Shown piece after piece: positions 44,101 through 53,331 of a DNA stretch of 64,000 nucleotides (its first letter is position 1; each line of letters begins with the position of its first letter). A model generated the notes under the pieces. That model was not told the origin of the DNA and made no database searches. It saw only the letters and a list, made by a program, of their open reading frames with translations. The stretch is from contig NZ_JABFDM010000008.1 of assembly GCF_013178945.1 (NCBI RefSeq), positions 1 through 64,000 of the forward strand, written 5' to 3'. The position numbers and the translations under genes are program-made. Origin of the DNA: Bradyrhizobium aeschynomenes (GTDB lineage Bacteria; Pseudomonadota; Alphaproteobacteria; Rhizobiales; Xanthobacteraceae).

Positions 44101-45508
44101 CGCCGAGCCGGCGGACCATGGCGTCGGCGACCTCGTCGTCATGGGCCGAGAGCGGCAGGATCAACGGACGTTCGTTCGCCGCCGCCGGCAGGTCCAACAC
44201 AGGTGCCTCTTGCAGCACGGCATGGGCGTTGGTGCCACCGATGCCGAACGAACTCACGGCCGCCAGTCGCGCGCCGTCCGATGTCCACGCGTGCAGACGG
44301 TCGTTGACGACAAAGCGAGTGCGACCGAGCTCCAGCTTGGGATTGGCCGCACGATAATGCAGCGTCGGCGGAATTTCCCGGTGATGCAGAGCAAGCGCCG
44401 TCTTGATCAGTCCGGCGACGCCGGCGGCAGCCTTGAGGTGTCCGACATTGCTTTTCAGCGAGCCGATCCAGCAACGCGCCGCGCCCGGCGCGCCCGGGCC
44501 GAAGGCGTCGGCGAGCGCAGCGATCTCGATCGGATCGCCCATCACCGTGCCGGTGCCGTGCGCCTCGATGAAGCTGATCTCGGCGGCATCGACACCGGCC
44601 ACCTTGCGAGCGAGCGTCACGACGTCGGCCTGGCCTTGGATGCTCGGCGCGGTGAAGCCGACCTTGCGGCCGCCGTCATTGTTGATGGCGGTTCCGCGGA
44701 TCAAGGCATAGATGCGGTCGCCGGCCGCGATCGCGTCCTCGACCCGCTTCAGCGCGACGACGCCGACGCCATTGGAGGGCAGGGTGCCGGCCGCGTCGGC
44801 ATCGAACGGACGACAGCAGCCGTCCGGCGATTCCACCGAGCCGTGCGCGAACGTGTAGCCCTCGACATTGGGCGTGCTGATCGACACGCCGCCGGCCAGC
44901 GCCAGGTCGGATTCGAAAGTCAGGAGCGATTGGCAGGCGAGATGGACGGCGACCAGGGAGGTCGAGCACGCGGTCTGCACCGTCAGGCTCGGTCCGCGCA
45001 GGTCGAGCTTGTAGGAGACGCGGGTGGCGAGGAAGTCGGGGCTGTTGCCGAAGAAGATCGGCGTCGACCTGGCGGCTTCGACGACATCGCGTGCGCGCGC
45101 GAGCAGCGCAGCCTGGTGGCTCTGCTCGGCCTCGCCGGCGAACACGCCGATCCAACCCTTGAACGTTGCGGGATCGCAGCCGGCATCCTCGAGCGCGTGC
45201 CAGCAGCTCTGCAGAAACCAACGGTGCTGCGGGTCGAGATAGGCGGCCTCGCGCGGCGGGATGCCGAAAAAATCTGCGTCGAAGCAGTCGCCCTCGTCGA
45301 TCACCCCCTTGGCGGACACATAGTCGGGATGGTCCACGAGCGAGGCGGGGAGACCGGCTGCGACCAACTCCTCCCTCGACAGACGCCGGACCCCGTCGCG
45401 GCCATCCCGCAACAGCGACCAGAACGCGGCGATGTCGGCTGCGCCCGGGAAACGCCCGGCCATGCCGACGATCGCAATGCTGCCGGGCGGCACGGACGGC
45501 GACGTCAT
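41114..45508 (-). CDS. PKS module 1, KS-AT-KR-ACP
   Basis: A 1464-residue type I PKS module. KS: TACSTS near residue 180, EAHGTGT near 313 and SNVGHL further on. AT: GHSVGE near 619 and RAFHSH in the specificity region, matching malonyl-CoA use. KR: VTGGLGRLG near 1104 with Tyr in SYAAAN near 1249, so the beta-keto group should be reduced. ACP: FFDLGGDSLQAI near 1373. The C-terminal helix (SGEEVNRLLERLLAEG) looks like a docking tail for an NRPS partner, consistent with the following C-A-PCP protein. The N-terminus begins directly with the KS and has no docking helix. The start at 45508 overlaps the exporter gene stop by four bases; the long open frame above it is not PKS-like. Confidence 0.94.
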   Translation of the reverse strand: MTSPSVPPGSIAIVGMAGRFPGAADIAAFWSLLRDGRDGVRRLSREELVAAGLPASLVDHPDYVSAKGVIDEGDCFDADFFGIPPREAAYLDPQHRWFLQSCWHALEDAGCDPATFKGWIGVFAGEAEQSHQAALLARARDVVEAARSTPIFFGNSPDFLATRVSYKLDLRGPSLTVQTACSTSLVAVHLACQSLLTFESDLALAGGVSISTPNVEGYTFAHGSVESPDGCCRPFDADAAGTLPSNGVGVVALKRVEDAIAAGDRIYALIRGTAINNDGGRKVGFTAPSIQGQADVVTLARKVAGVDAAEISFIEAHGTGTVMGDPIEIAALADAFGPGAPGAARCWIGSLKSNVGHLKAAAGVAGLIKTALALHHREIPPTLHYRAANPKLELGRTRFVVNDRLHAWTSDGARLAAVSSFGIGGTNAHAVLQEAPVLDLPAAANERPLILPLSAHDDEVADAMVRRLGEALLAPQPPEIADVAFTLQTRRRHFARRRAIVATTAGEARDACAGSGAVIASRVGATKRPLCFMFPGQGAEFAGMGAGLLRTEPSFKDTIDRCATTLLRLTGVDIRNVIADGAAGAAVLGDTRWTQPALFVIEYALALQLMQWGLMPDRLIGHSVGEITAACVAGVMTEDAALALVVARGEAMQASPEGAMLAVALSEAALGDLGPDLRLAAVNTAAQCVVSGTPREVAAQETRWTSMGVQTRRLPATRAFHSHLLAPALDAFRAALARTALAAPRLPIASNVHGRWLGATEACDPAYWIGQALSPVRFHDGLSSVLAEGPHILIEIGPGRTLAGFARRHPARTPDTEIVAALPQPSSSIDDARETYTAVAELYVQGCELDWHAFNAGRKRRPVALPPYPFRATRYAVDMIADLAAAAPPQATIAERPEQRDVLLLPTWERRPRRVARPLGGTTWVVGATTSGLDDALVAAVARAGGRLVHVPATADRGQLVARLREGAPDRILHLALLQEAEGHARAHGYESLLRMGAALDAANIAARVDLTIAARNVFAVDNDDRPDPEAALMLGPATVLGQEQPNVTVRVIDVGHDVTDAALLAACAAPGPAVSALRGGRVLERGFRPVGPIGEDARLDGHYLVTGGLGRLGLTVARELARRHGARLSLLGRSLPDDLDRRLRDVTATGGAAQAFACDVTDATALAAVVARAEASFGPLDGVIHMAAETRAFASVPATDDAVSARMLAAKVAGLQALETVLGRRDLSVRILMSSLASLLGGLGFSSYAAANAWLDAHAERDGRWASLCWDAWAEGLDAGDVASARYALSTPQAIEAIERVVAGGLTGQVVVCGGDLDERLARWTSLAGNATASNDGVVDDATDRARGIRDIFAEVLGRADLPHDGDFFDLGGDSLQAIQVVSRLRLRFALPVTPDLLFEHTTPVRLAAALDRLATAASAAPAITKGELARPVSEEARRMVEVMSGEEVNRLLERLLAEGQPT

Positions 45509-46722
45509 GTGGCGGCAGCCGCACGCGCGAGGGAGTTGCCGGCGAATGCGGCGGCAAAGCCGATCAGCGCACTCACGAACATAAGACTGAAGATCGGGGC
45601 ATGCTCCGTGGTTTCGACGAAGCCGGCGGCTGCCGAGATCGCCGCCGCTAGCACCGTCATCAGGAACGTGACCAGCGCCGATGAGGTCGCGATATCGCGC
45701 GTCGCCTCCGTGAGCGCCGCCGACCGGCCGACCACGACCGCCATGCCGAGGCCGAAGGTGAAGGTGCCGGCCGAGAGCAGAATGAGGATCACCGACGGTT
45801 CGAACACGCTGGTCAGCCAGCCGATCGCAGCGCCGAGAACTGCCAGGATGCAGCCGACGAGGATGTTGGCGTGCAGCGAGAGCCATTGTCGCCGCAGCGA
45901 CTCTCGCACCACGATCGATCCGATGATGAAGGGGAGGAAGGCCACGAAGGCGAGAATGCCGTAGGTATGCACCGAGACCTTGAGCTGATGCATGAACAGG
46001 AACGGCGCGCCGATGAAGAAGATGGTGAGCGCGCCGGTCAGACAGCCGATCATCGTGGCGTACAGCACCAGCCGGCGCTGTCCCAAGGCGATGCGGTAGC
46101 TCTCCAATGTCACGACCATATGCGGGCGCCTCCGATCCTCCTCGGCCGGTCGTGCCAATGTCTCCGGGCTGGCAAAGGCAAAGGGGCCGAGCGCGAGCAC
46201 GACGGCCGCGAGCACCGCGAACAGGCCGCGCCAGCCCAGCGTTCCGACCAGCGACGTGCCGATGATCGGCGTCAGCGCCGAGGCGAGCGCCAGCGCGGTG
46301 CCGAGGCGGGCAAGGATCATCAAGGTCGCCTGGGCATCACGGCTGTCGCGGATCATCGCCTGGCCGACCGTCGGGAGGACGCCTGCGCCGACCGACAGAA
46401 TGAAGATGCCGATGAAAACGCCTGCCACGACCGGCGCCAGCGCCGCGATCACGGCGCCAAGGGCGAGCAGCGCGACGCCGCCGATGAGCACGGGGCGCCG
46501 TCCGAAACGATCCGCCAGGGGCCCCACCAGGATCTGGACGGAGGCATAGCCGGTCAGAAAAACACTCATCAGCATCTGCGAGCGGCCAGCTGAAATTTCA
46601 AAGTAACGACCGATCTCCGGCAGCGCCGGAGCAAAAACGAAATTCGATAGCTGCGACATGACGATGGCTGCACCTGCCAGCGTCGGAATGAAGCGTGTAT
46701 CGAGCTTGAGAGCTGCGCTCAT
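45505..46722 (-). CDS. MFS drug exporter (Bcr/CflA type)
   Basis: A 405-residue, 12-helix major facilitator, first gene of the biosynthetic operon. The loop 2-3 motif A reads VGPLADRFGRRPVLIGG, as in drug:H+ antiporters of the Bcr/CflA type. It most likely exports the NRPS/PKS product and so could give self-protection. The start is placed at ATG 46722, just before the first helix (FIPTLAGAAIVMSQLSN); the open frame further upstream encodes a Cys-rich leader and crosses the presumed promoter region. Coupling to the first PKS gene through an ATGA overlap means exporter and assembly line are expressed together. Function is inferred from family and position. Confidence 0.88.
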   Translation of the reverse strand: MSAALKLDTRFIPTLAGAAIVMSQLSNFVFAPALPEIGRYFEISAGRSQMLMSVFLTGYASVQILVGPLADRFGRRPVLIGGVALLALGAVIAALAPVVAGVFIGIFILSVGAGVLPTVGQAMIRDSRDAQATLMILARLGTALALASALTPIIGTSLVGTLGWRGLFAVLAAVVLALGPFAFASPETLARPAEEDRRRPHMVVTLESYRIALGQRRLVLYATMIGCLTGALTIFFIGAPFLFMHQLKVSVHTYGILAFVAFLPFIIGSIVVRESLRRQWLSLHANILVGCILAVLGAAIGWLTSVFEPSVILILLSAGTFTFGLGMAVVVGRSAALTEATRDIATSSALVTFLMTVLAAAISAAAGFVETTEHAPIFSLMFVSALIGFAAAFAGNSLARAAAAT

Positions 46723-46807
46723 TTGTCCGACGGAGTTGCCGCGCACCGAATCATGAGGACAGAATATCCGATTAGAAGACGCACCCTTGTGAACTATCGC
46801 ATAAGTC

Positions 46808-46826
46808 GCACCATATAATTTGGTGC
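46808..46826. promoter_or_regulatory. Inverted repeat GCACCA-N7-TGGTGC upstream of operon
   Basis: The sequence GCACCATATAATTTGGTGC has perfect 6-base arms around an AT-rich centre (TATAATT), about 85 bases before the exporter start. It is a candidate operator for the 32-kb operon, because its centre could overlap a -10 region. Nearby are the palindrome TGTGCACA (46853-46860) and CTAAGCG repeated 20 bases apart (46870 and 46890). Confidence 0.5.
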
Positions 46827-47017
46827 AAAGGCGAACAAGCGCGCCCCGGTGTTGTGCACAGCCGCGCAACTAAGCGAGTTGATTCCAGTCTAAGCGTTGC
46901 GGTGCGCGATCGGCATTGATGGTCTTCTGCCTCCGGCGCGGATCGCCGCGATGATCGATCATCCCGAGATCCGCAACACGCGACGGCGGCCGACATTGAG
47001 ATCGATGCTCCGTGAGA

Positions 47018-47048
47018 TTGACGGTGCGGGAGCACCGATTGGTATGTA
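47018..47048 (+). promoter_or_regulatory. Putative promoter of PPTase gene with embedded inverted repeat
   Basis: TTGACG (47018-47023) and TATGTA (47043-47048) could be -35 and -10 boxes with a 19-base spacer. Between them lies CGGTGC-GGGA-GCACCG (47022-47037), an inverted repeat built from the same GGTGC/GCACC half-site as the one at 46808. This suggests a repressor site shared by both divergent transcripts. A 14-base perfect palindrome, GATGATCGATCATC, lies at 46950-46963. Confidence 0.4.
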
Positions 47049-47146
47049 CAATCATGGGAGTTTAGGACGGCGCGGCCTGAGGCGGTCTTTGGTCAGACAG
47101 CGTCGAGGTCATCCAGGGCCGAGGCTTTCCGCATGCAGAGTTGTTG

Positions 47147-47800
47147 ATGACGGCGATAGCAGATCTGTTTTCCGGCCCTGTCGGCGTCGAGACTTCCGCG
47201 CTTTCGACTGCGGATGGTGAGCTGTTTCCCGAGGAGCGTGCCTTCATCCAGGCCGCAGTGCCCAAACGGAGGGCAGAGTTCGCCACAGCCAGGATTTTGG
47301 CGCGACGGTCGCTTGCAGCATTCGGCGTGCCACCGGGCCCGCTCGTCCCGGGACCCGATCGGGCGCCGGTCTGGCCATCTGGCTTCACGGGGAGCATTTC
47401 CCACTGCGCCAACTACTGCGCCGTCGTCGTGGCACGGCGCCGCGACGTGACGTCTCTTGGCCTGGACGTGGAGGATGTGCGCGAGCTGGACGCGAGCTTG
47501 CAGGACCTGGTGCTTACGCCGGCGGAGCGGCAATGGATCGCTGCGCAGCCCTGGGCAATTCGGCCGGTGCTTCCGATCCTGATCTTCAGCGCCAAGGAAG
47601 CATACTATAAGTGTCAGTATCCGATCACGCGGGGCTTCCTCGATTTCCAGGACGTCGAGCTCGGGATCGAATGGGCGTCGGGCACCTTCGCGGCGCGCGT
47701 TCTCAAAACGGGATGGCCGGCAGCGGTCGCCCGCCTGTCGGGCCGGTTCGTTGTCGATCAGGACCGCGTCGCCTGCGGTGTGGCGCTGATGCCGCGCTGA
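47147..47800 (+). CDS. Sfp-type 4'-phosphopantetheinyl transferase
   Basis: A 217-residue Sfp/EntD-type enzyme that turns apo carrier domains into their active form using CoA. Signatures: GSISH (82-86), LGLDVED (104-110, with the metal-binding D and E) and FSAKEAYYK (147-155). It is transcribed divergently from the exporter/PKS/NRPS operon and is the only such enzyme in the window, so it probably serves its six synthetase proteins. The ATG at 47147 is chosen; two TTG codons directly before it keep the frame open without adding sense. The exact length and all three motifs fit the family. Confidence 0.93.
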   Translation: MTAIADLFSGPVGVETSALSTADGELFPEERAFIQAAVPKRRAEFATARILARRSLAAFGVPPGPLVPGPDRAPVWPSGFTGSISHCANYCAVVVARRRDVTSLGLDVEDVRELDASLQDLVLTPAERQWIAAQPWAIRPVLPILIFSAKEAYYKCQYPITRGFLDFQDVELGIEWASGTFAARVLKTGWPAAVARLSGRFVVDQDRVACGVALMPR

Positions 47801-47839
47801 AGACCGGCGCGGCGCGCGGTTCATCGTCAGCGCCGGGTC

Positions 47840-48616
47840 TCAGCGAATCTCGTTCGAGTAGTAGTGGCCGGCCGTCGTGGCGCGGTGTTGGCTAAGGATC
47901 GCCAGCGCCCCGGTCTGGTCGTAGGCCTCCTCGTTGATGACCAGTACCGCGCTTGGCGCGGACAGGTTGAGAAGCTTGCGGTCCTCCTTGGTTGCGACCT
48001 CCGCGGTGACCTTTTCACGCACGGCGGCGATCCGGATGCCGTAGGTCTCGAGCAAATGGCGATAGATCAGGGCGGGGACCTTCGTCGTCTCGCGCGGGAA
48101 TTCAGGCACGCGGCTTGCGACCATCGAGATGCGCGAATGCAGCACAGGCGCGCCTGCGACGCGGCGGACGCGATGAAGGTGCAGCAGCGGCTCAGCTTCG
48201 GCGGCCGCGAACAGCGCGGCTTCGGCGGGCTCGGCGGCCCGTGTCGTCACCGACAGCACATCCGCCTCCGAGTGCAACAGGCTGCCATCCGCCCCCAACA
48301 GGCGGAAATACTGAAAGAAGAAGCTGAGACCATGCTGTGACGCTCGACCTGTGACGACAGTCCCTGTCTTGCGCCTGCGCATCAGCATGCCGCCGGCGGT
48401 GAGGTCGGCCAGTGCGCGGCGAATGGTGCCGACCGCGACGCCATACTGATGGGCGAGTGCGACCTCGCCGGGCAGCACCGTGCCGGGCGCAAGCTCGCCG
48501 ATCAGGATCGCCTCCGCGATCTGCCGCTTGACGTGCTCGTATAGCGGCACGGGCAGGGCGCCGCTCCCTGCACCCACTCCGTCTGCCGCTTTGCTGGCCA
48601 CAGCTGCCTTCTTCAT
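47840..48616 (-). CDS. GntR/HutC-family regulator with UTRA domain
   Basis: A 258-residue regulator. A winged-helix domain (VPLYEHVKRQIAEAILIGEL, then GVAVGTIRRALADLTAGG) spans about residues 25-90, followed by a UTRA-type ligand domain (EPLLHLHRVRRVAGAPVLHS). HutC-type proteins usually repress nearby uptake or catabolic genes until a small ligand binds. It is divergent from the peptidase/ABC transporter operon, and a perfect palindrome sits between the two starts, so it probably controls that operon and itself. The ATG at 48616 gives normal family length; the longer open frame adds an unlikely leader. A role in controlling the biosynthetic genes on its other side is possible but nothing shows it. 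Confidence 0.9.
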   Translation of the reverse strand: MKKAAVASKAADGVGAGSGALPVPLYEHVKRQIAEAILIGELAPGTVLPGEVALAHQYGVAVGTIRRALADLTAGGMLMRRRKTGTVVTGRASQHGLSFFFQYFRLLGADGSLLHSEADVLSVTTRAAEPAEAALFAAAEAEPLLHLHRVRRVAGAPVLHSRISMVASRVPEFPRETTKVPALIYRHLLETYGIRIAAVREKVTAEVATKEDRKLLNLSAPSAVLVINEEAYDQTGALAILSQHRATTAGHYYSNEIR

Positions 48617-48620
48617 GGAA

Positions 48621-48660
48621 TTGACAAATGCCGCGTCGTGAATTCTATTTCTATATAGAA
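48621..48660 (+). promoter_or_regulatory. Promoter and GntR-type operator for peptidase/ABC operon
   Basis: TTGACA (48621-48626) and TCTATT (48644-48649), spaced by 17 bases, form a plausible promoter. The 12-base perfect palindrome TTCTATATAGAA (48649-48660) overlaps its end and is placed where a repressor would block transcription. It lies between the divergent gntR and peptidase starts. Confidence 0.55.
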
Positions 48661-48682
48661 TATAGGATTTGGCTTGCGGCAA

Positions 48683-49998
48683 ATGATTTCTCAGGACAAG
48701 GCGGATCGGGGCGGGGTCAACCTGGCTCACGGCTTGGCGGCGATCGACCGGCTGTCCGCGACCGCCGTCCATGATCTGCAGAGGATGGTGGCGGTCGACA
48801 CCAGCTTTCCGCCCGGCGCAGCTACGATGACTTTGCCGACCTGATGCATCAGATCGCCGCGCCGCTCGCGCTGGAGTGCGAGCGCATCATCGTTCCGGAG
48901 GAGCTGTGGCGAGCACCCGGCGCGTGCGGGCGACGCACCAATCTGATCGCGCGCCGCCGCTCCGGCAGGCCCGTTCTCGGTCTCTATTTTCATGTCGATA
49001 CCGTGCCCGCTGCTCCCGGCTGGACCACCGATCCGCTGCAACTGACGTGCGAGGGTGATCGTCTCGTCGGCCTCGGTGCGGCCGACATGAAGGGATCGAT
49101 CGCAGCGGCGCTGCTGGCACTGCGCGCCGCACAGCAGACCGGCCTGTCGCTTGCTTATGATCCGATGCTGCTGTTGTGCACCGACGAAGAAGCGGGGCTT
49201 TATCCCGGCGTGCGCTATCTGGCCGAGCAGGGTCGTCTCGAAGGGCACATCCTCAACTTCAACGGCAGCGCAATGCCGCGGATCTGGGCCGGCTGCTTCG
49301 GTCTGTTCACGCTCACGGTGCGCGTTCATGGCAAGCCGGCGCATGCGGGCGAGCAGCGCAGCGCCGGCGTCAACGCGATCGAAGCGGCGCTGCCGATCCT
49401 CAATGCAGTCGCTGCCTTGAAGCCGGTGATTGCCCAGCGCACGTCGGCACTGCCGCCGGCGCCGCAGGCGAGCGGGCCGCTCGCGGCGAGTCTCGACATT
49501 TCCGCCATTCACGGCGGCCAATGCGGCGGACAGATCCCGTCGCTGGTCGAGCTTCTGCTGTGCCGCCGCTATGCGCCGGAGGAGGATTTCATTGGCGCGC
49601 GCAGCGAGATCGAAACGGCGATCAAGCAGGCCGCGGGCTCCCTCGACGTCGAGATCATCCTCAGCGGACATCTGGCGCCGACCTCCGATCCCGGCGGACC
49701 GCATTGGCCGCGCTGGCAGCAGGCGCTGTCGCTCGGATTCGGCTATGCGCCTGATGACTTCGCACGCTGGGGCGCTTCCGGCTGCTCCGATTTCGGCTGG
49801 GTGCAGCAGGCCACCGGACTTCAAGAGGTGCTGCTCACCGGACTCGGCAAGCCCGACAGCTGTATCCATGCGCCGGGCGAATCGACGACCCTGACCGATA
49901 TCGTCGCATTGGCGAAATCGTTGCTTGCTTATCTTTCAGCCGAGTTCTGTCCCGAACTCTCTCCCGAAGCCATGACGCTCAAGAAGGACTTCGCCTGA
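48683..49998 (+). pseudogene. M20 family peptidase, frameshifted near the N-terminus
   Basis: An M20 metallopeptidase/deacylase related to ArgE and DapE. Metal and catalytic motifs are present: FHVDTVP, GLGAADMKG, CTDEEAG and CIHAPGES. The N-terminus, however, is split. From ATG 48683 the frame reads QRMVAVDTSFPPG and then stops at TGA 48842. The continuation SYDDFADLMHQIAAP is in another frame from about 48817. Restoring one base near 48815-48820 joins both into a normal N-terminus. This is either a real one-base deletion or a sequencing error. Translation from ATG 48844 would still contain all metal ligands, lacking about 55 residues. The stop overlaps the next start (TGATG), so the gene belongs to the transporter operon. 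Confidence 0.75.
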
Positions 49999-51545
49999 TG
50001 CCGTCCGTCACCCGTCGCCATTTTCTCGCCGGCACCGCAGTCGCGCTTGCCTTGCCGCGTGTCTCGCTGGCTGCCGAGGCGCCGAAGCGTGGCGGCGTGC
50101 TGCGGATCTCGGTCGATCAGGGCGCGGCGGTCATTCATCCGCTGCTCGCGCGCGTCAATCCGGAATATCTCGTCACCGAGCTGCTCTATTCCAACCTCAC
50201 CCGGTTGAAGCCGGACATGGCGGTGGAGCCCGATCTCGCGCTGTCGTGGGAAGCCGGCGCCGGGCTGACGGAGTGGACGTTCAAGTTGCGTCCGAACGTC
50301 AGTTTTCATGACGGTTCGCCGCTGACGGCCGAGGACGTCGTCGCGACCTTCAAGGCGATCCTCGATCCGAAGACCGCCTCGCCTGCGCGCACGAATGTCG
50401 GCCCGATCAAGGACGTTGCAGCGATCGATGCCACGACCGTGAGGTTCACGCTGACGGTCGCCTTCGCCGATTTCCCGGTTGCGCTCGCCTACACCAATGC
50501 GCGCATCGTCCCGGCGAAGGTGATCGCCGCCGATCTCGGCAGTCTCGCCACCAAGGCCAATGGTTCGGGGCCGTTCAAGCTCGTGTCCTACGAGCCGGAC
50601 CGCAAGATCGTGGTCGAGCGCAATCCGGCCTATTACGATCCGGCGCGGCCCGCGCTCGATCGCGTTGAGATCCTGGTCTATCCCGATCGCACCGCCGAAG
50701 CCTCCGCGCTGATCTCGGGGGATATCGACCTGATGCTCTCGACCACACCCGGCGAGTATGAGCGACTGGGCAAGGCCACCGGCATCAAGGCGCTGCGGAT
50801 TCCGTCGGGCCAGTTCCTCAACGTCAACATGGGCTGCGACCAGAAGCCGTTCAACGACGTCCGCGTGCGCCAGGCGTTGGCGCTGACCATCGATCGTGAG
50901 GCCATGGCGGGCTTCGTCGCCGGCGGCTACGGCACGCCCGGCAACGACACGCCGCTCAGCCCGGCCTACCGCTTCTACAGCGACAGCAAGCTGAAGAGGC
51001 CGGATATCGCCAGGGCGAAGCAGCTGCTGGCCGAGGCGGGCTATCCTTCCGGCATCGATCTGACGATGGTCGCCTCCGACAAGCCGGACACCCGCACGCA
51101 GCTCGGCGTCGCGATCCGGGAAATGGCGGCGCCCGCAGGCTTCCGCATCAACGTGCAGACGATGCCGCACGCGACCTATCTCGACCAGGTCTGGAAGAAG
51201 GGCAATTTCTACGTCGGCTTCTACAACATGCAGCCCACAGCGGATGCCATCTTCAAGCTGCTCTACACCTCGGATGCCGCCTGGAACGAAACGCGCTGGA
51301 ACAATGCGCGCTTCGACGAGGTCGTCAATGCCGCGCGCAGCGAGACCGACGATGCCAACCGCGCCGCGCTCTACGCGCGGGCCCAGGCGATGATGAATGA
51401 GGAGGTACCGTCGGTGATCCCAGTGTTCTTCGACATCCTGGCGGCCCAGCGCGCCTATGTCGAGGGTTACACCTTGCATCCGCGCGGATCGGTGTTCCGG
51501 CTCGATCTCGTCTCGCTCGGCCCTGGCGCGCCCAAGCGCGCCTGA
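49998..51545 (+). CDS. Dipeptide/oligopeptide-type ABC substrate-binding protein
   Basis: A 515-residue periplasmic binding protein of the SBP family 5 (DppA/OppA type). The leader TRRHFLAGTAVALALPRVSLA has a paired Arg suited to Tat export. Family blocks include YSNLTRLKPDMAVEPDLALS, TEWTFKLRPNVSFHDGSPLT, GSGPFKLVSYEPDRKIVVER and RVRQALALTIDREAMAGF. It captures a peptide-like ligand for the two permeases and the fused ATPase encoded downstream. The start shares one base with the upstream peptidase stop. With peptidases at both ends of the operon, an N-acylated amino acid or a small peptide is the likely ligand; this is inferred. Confidence 0.92.
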   Translation: MPSVTRRHFLAGTAVALALPRVSLAAEAPKRGGVLRISVDQGAAVIHPLLARVNPEYLVTELLYSNLTRLKPDMAVEPDLALSWEAGAGLTEWTFKLRPNVSFHDGSPLTAEDVVATFKAILDPKTASPARTNVGPIKDVAAIDATTVRFTLTVAFADFPVALAYTNARIVPAKVIAADLGSLATKANGSGPFKLVSYEPDRKIVVERNPAYYDPARPALDRVEILVYPDRTAEASALISGDIDLMLSTTPGEYERLGKATGIKALRIPSGQFLNVNMGCDQKPFNDVRVRQALALTIDREAMAGFVAGGYGTPGNDTPLSPAYRFYSDSKLKRPDIARAKQLLAEAGYPSGIDLTMVASDKPDTRTQLGVAIREMAAPAGFRINVQTMPHATYLDQVWKKGNFYVGFYNMQPTADAIFKLLYTSDAAWNETRWNNARFDEVVNAARSETDDANRAALYARAQAMMNEEVPSVIPVFFDILAAQRAYVEGYTLHPRGSVFRLDLVSLGPGAPKRA

Positions 51546-51560
51546 GACGGGATCGGATCG

Positions 51561-52500
<940 letters not shown>

Positions 52501-52508
<8 letters not shown>

Positions 52509-53331
52509 GCTGCTCGGCAGGATGATCCGCAAGCCGCAAGGCGCGATCGGCATCGTTCTGCTGGTCGTGCTCGGAGCCATCTGCCTCCTCGGACCGTGGC
52601 TGGCACCATACGGACCGGAGAAGATGGACTTCCTCGGCCGTTTCCGCGCGCCGGGCTGGCAGAACCTGTTCGGCGCCGACCAGTTCGGCCGCGACGTGCT
52701 CAGCCGCCTGTTGTCCGGGGCGCGTGCGACAGTCCCGATGGCGCTTACAGCGACCTTGGCGGGCAGCGCGATGGGCGCCGTCATCGGCGTCGCATCCGCC
52801 TATCTGGGCGGCAAGACCGACGAACTCATCATGCGGACCAACGATGCGGTCATGGCCATTCCCGGTCTCCTGATGGCCTTGCTGCTGGTCAGCACGCTCG
52901 GTAACGGCGCGGGCAATGCCGTCGTCGCGATTGCCATCGCCTTTGCGCCGGGCATGGCACGGGTGACGCGCTCGGTCGCGCTCGCCGTGCGGAACCAGGA
53001 TTTTGTCAAGGCCGCGGTCGCGCGCGGGGAGGGCGCCGCGCAGATCATCCTCCGCGAGATGCTTCCCAACGTGATGGGGCCGATCGTGATCGAGGCGACG
53101 ATCCGCGTCTCCTTCGCGGTGATGCTGTTCGCGACCCTCAGCTTTCTCGGCCTCGGCGCGCAGCCACCCGCGTCGGAATGGGGCTTGATGGTCGCCGATG
53201 CCCGGCAATACATGCACCGCGCACCGTGGATCCTGATCGCGCCGTCGGCTGCGATCGCGCTGTCGGCCATTGCGTTCAATCTCGTCGGTGATGCCCTGCG
53301 CGACGCTCTCAATCCCCGGGACGATCGATGA
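52501..53331 (+). CDS. ABC transporter permease (DppC type)
   Basis: A 276-residue permease of the DppC/OppC type. It begins with a cytoplasmic segment (TELLGRMIRKPQGAIGI), a first helix, and the typical loop LFGADQFGRDVLSRLLSGAR. The EAA region reads NQDFVKAAVARGEGAAQIIL. It forms the heterodimeric channel with the preceding permease. The ATG at 52501 overlaps the previous gene by eight bases and its stop overlaps the ATPase start by four. Confidence 0.93.

Noticed and set aside
46897..47220. Open frame between the exporter and the PPTase gene
   Set aside because: It overlaps the PPTase start and the inverted repeats, becomes Arg-rich, and resembles no regulator.
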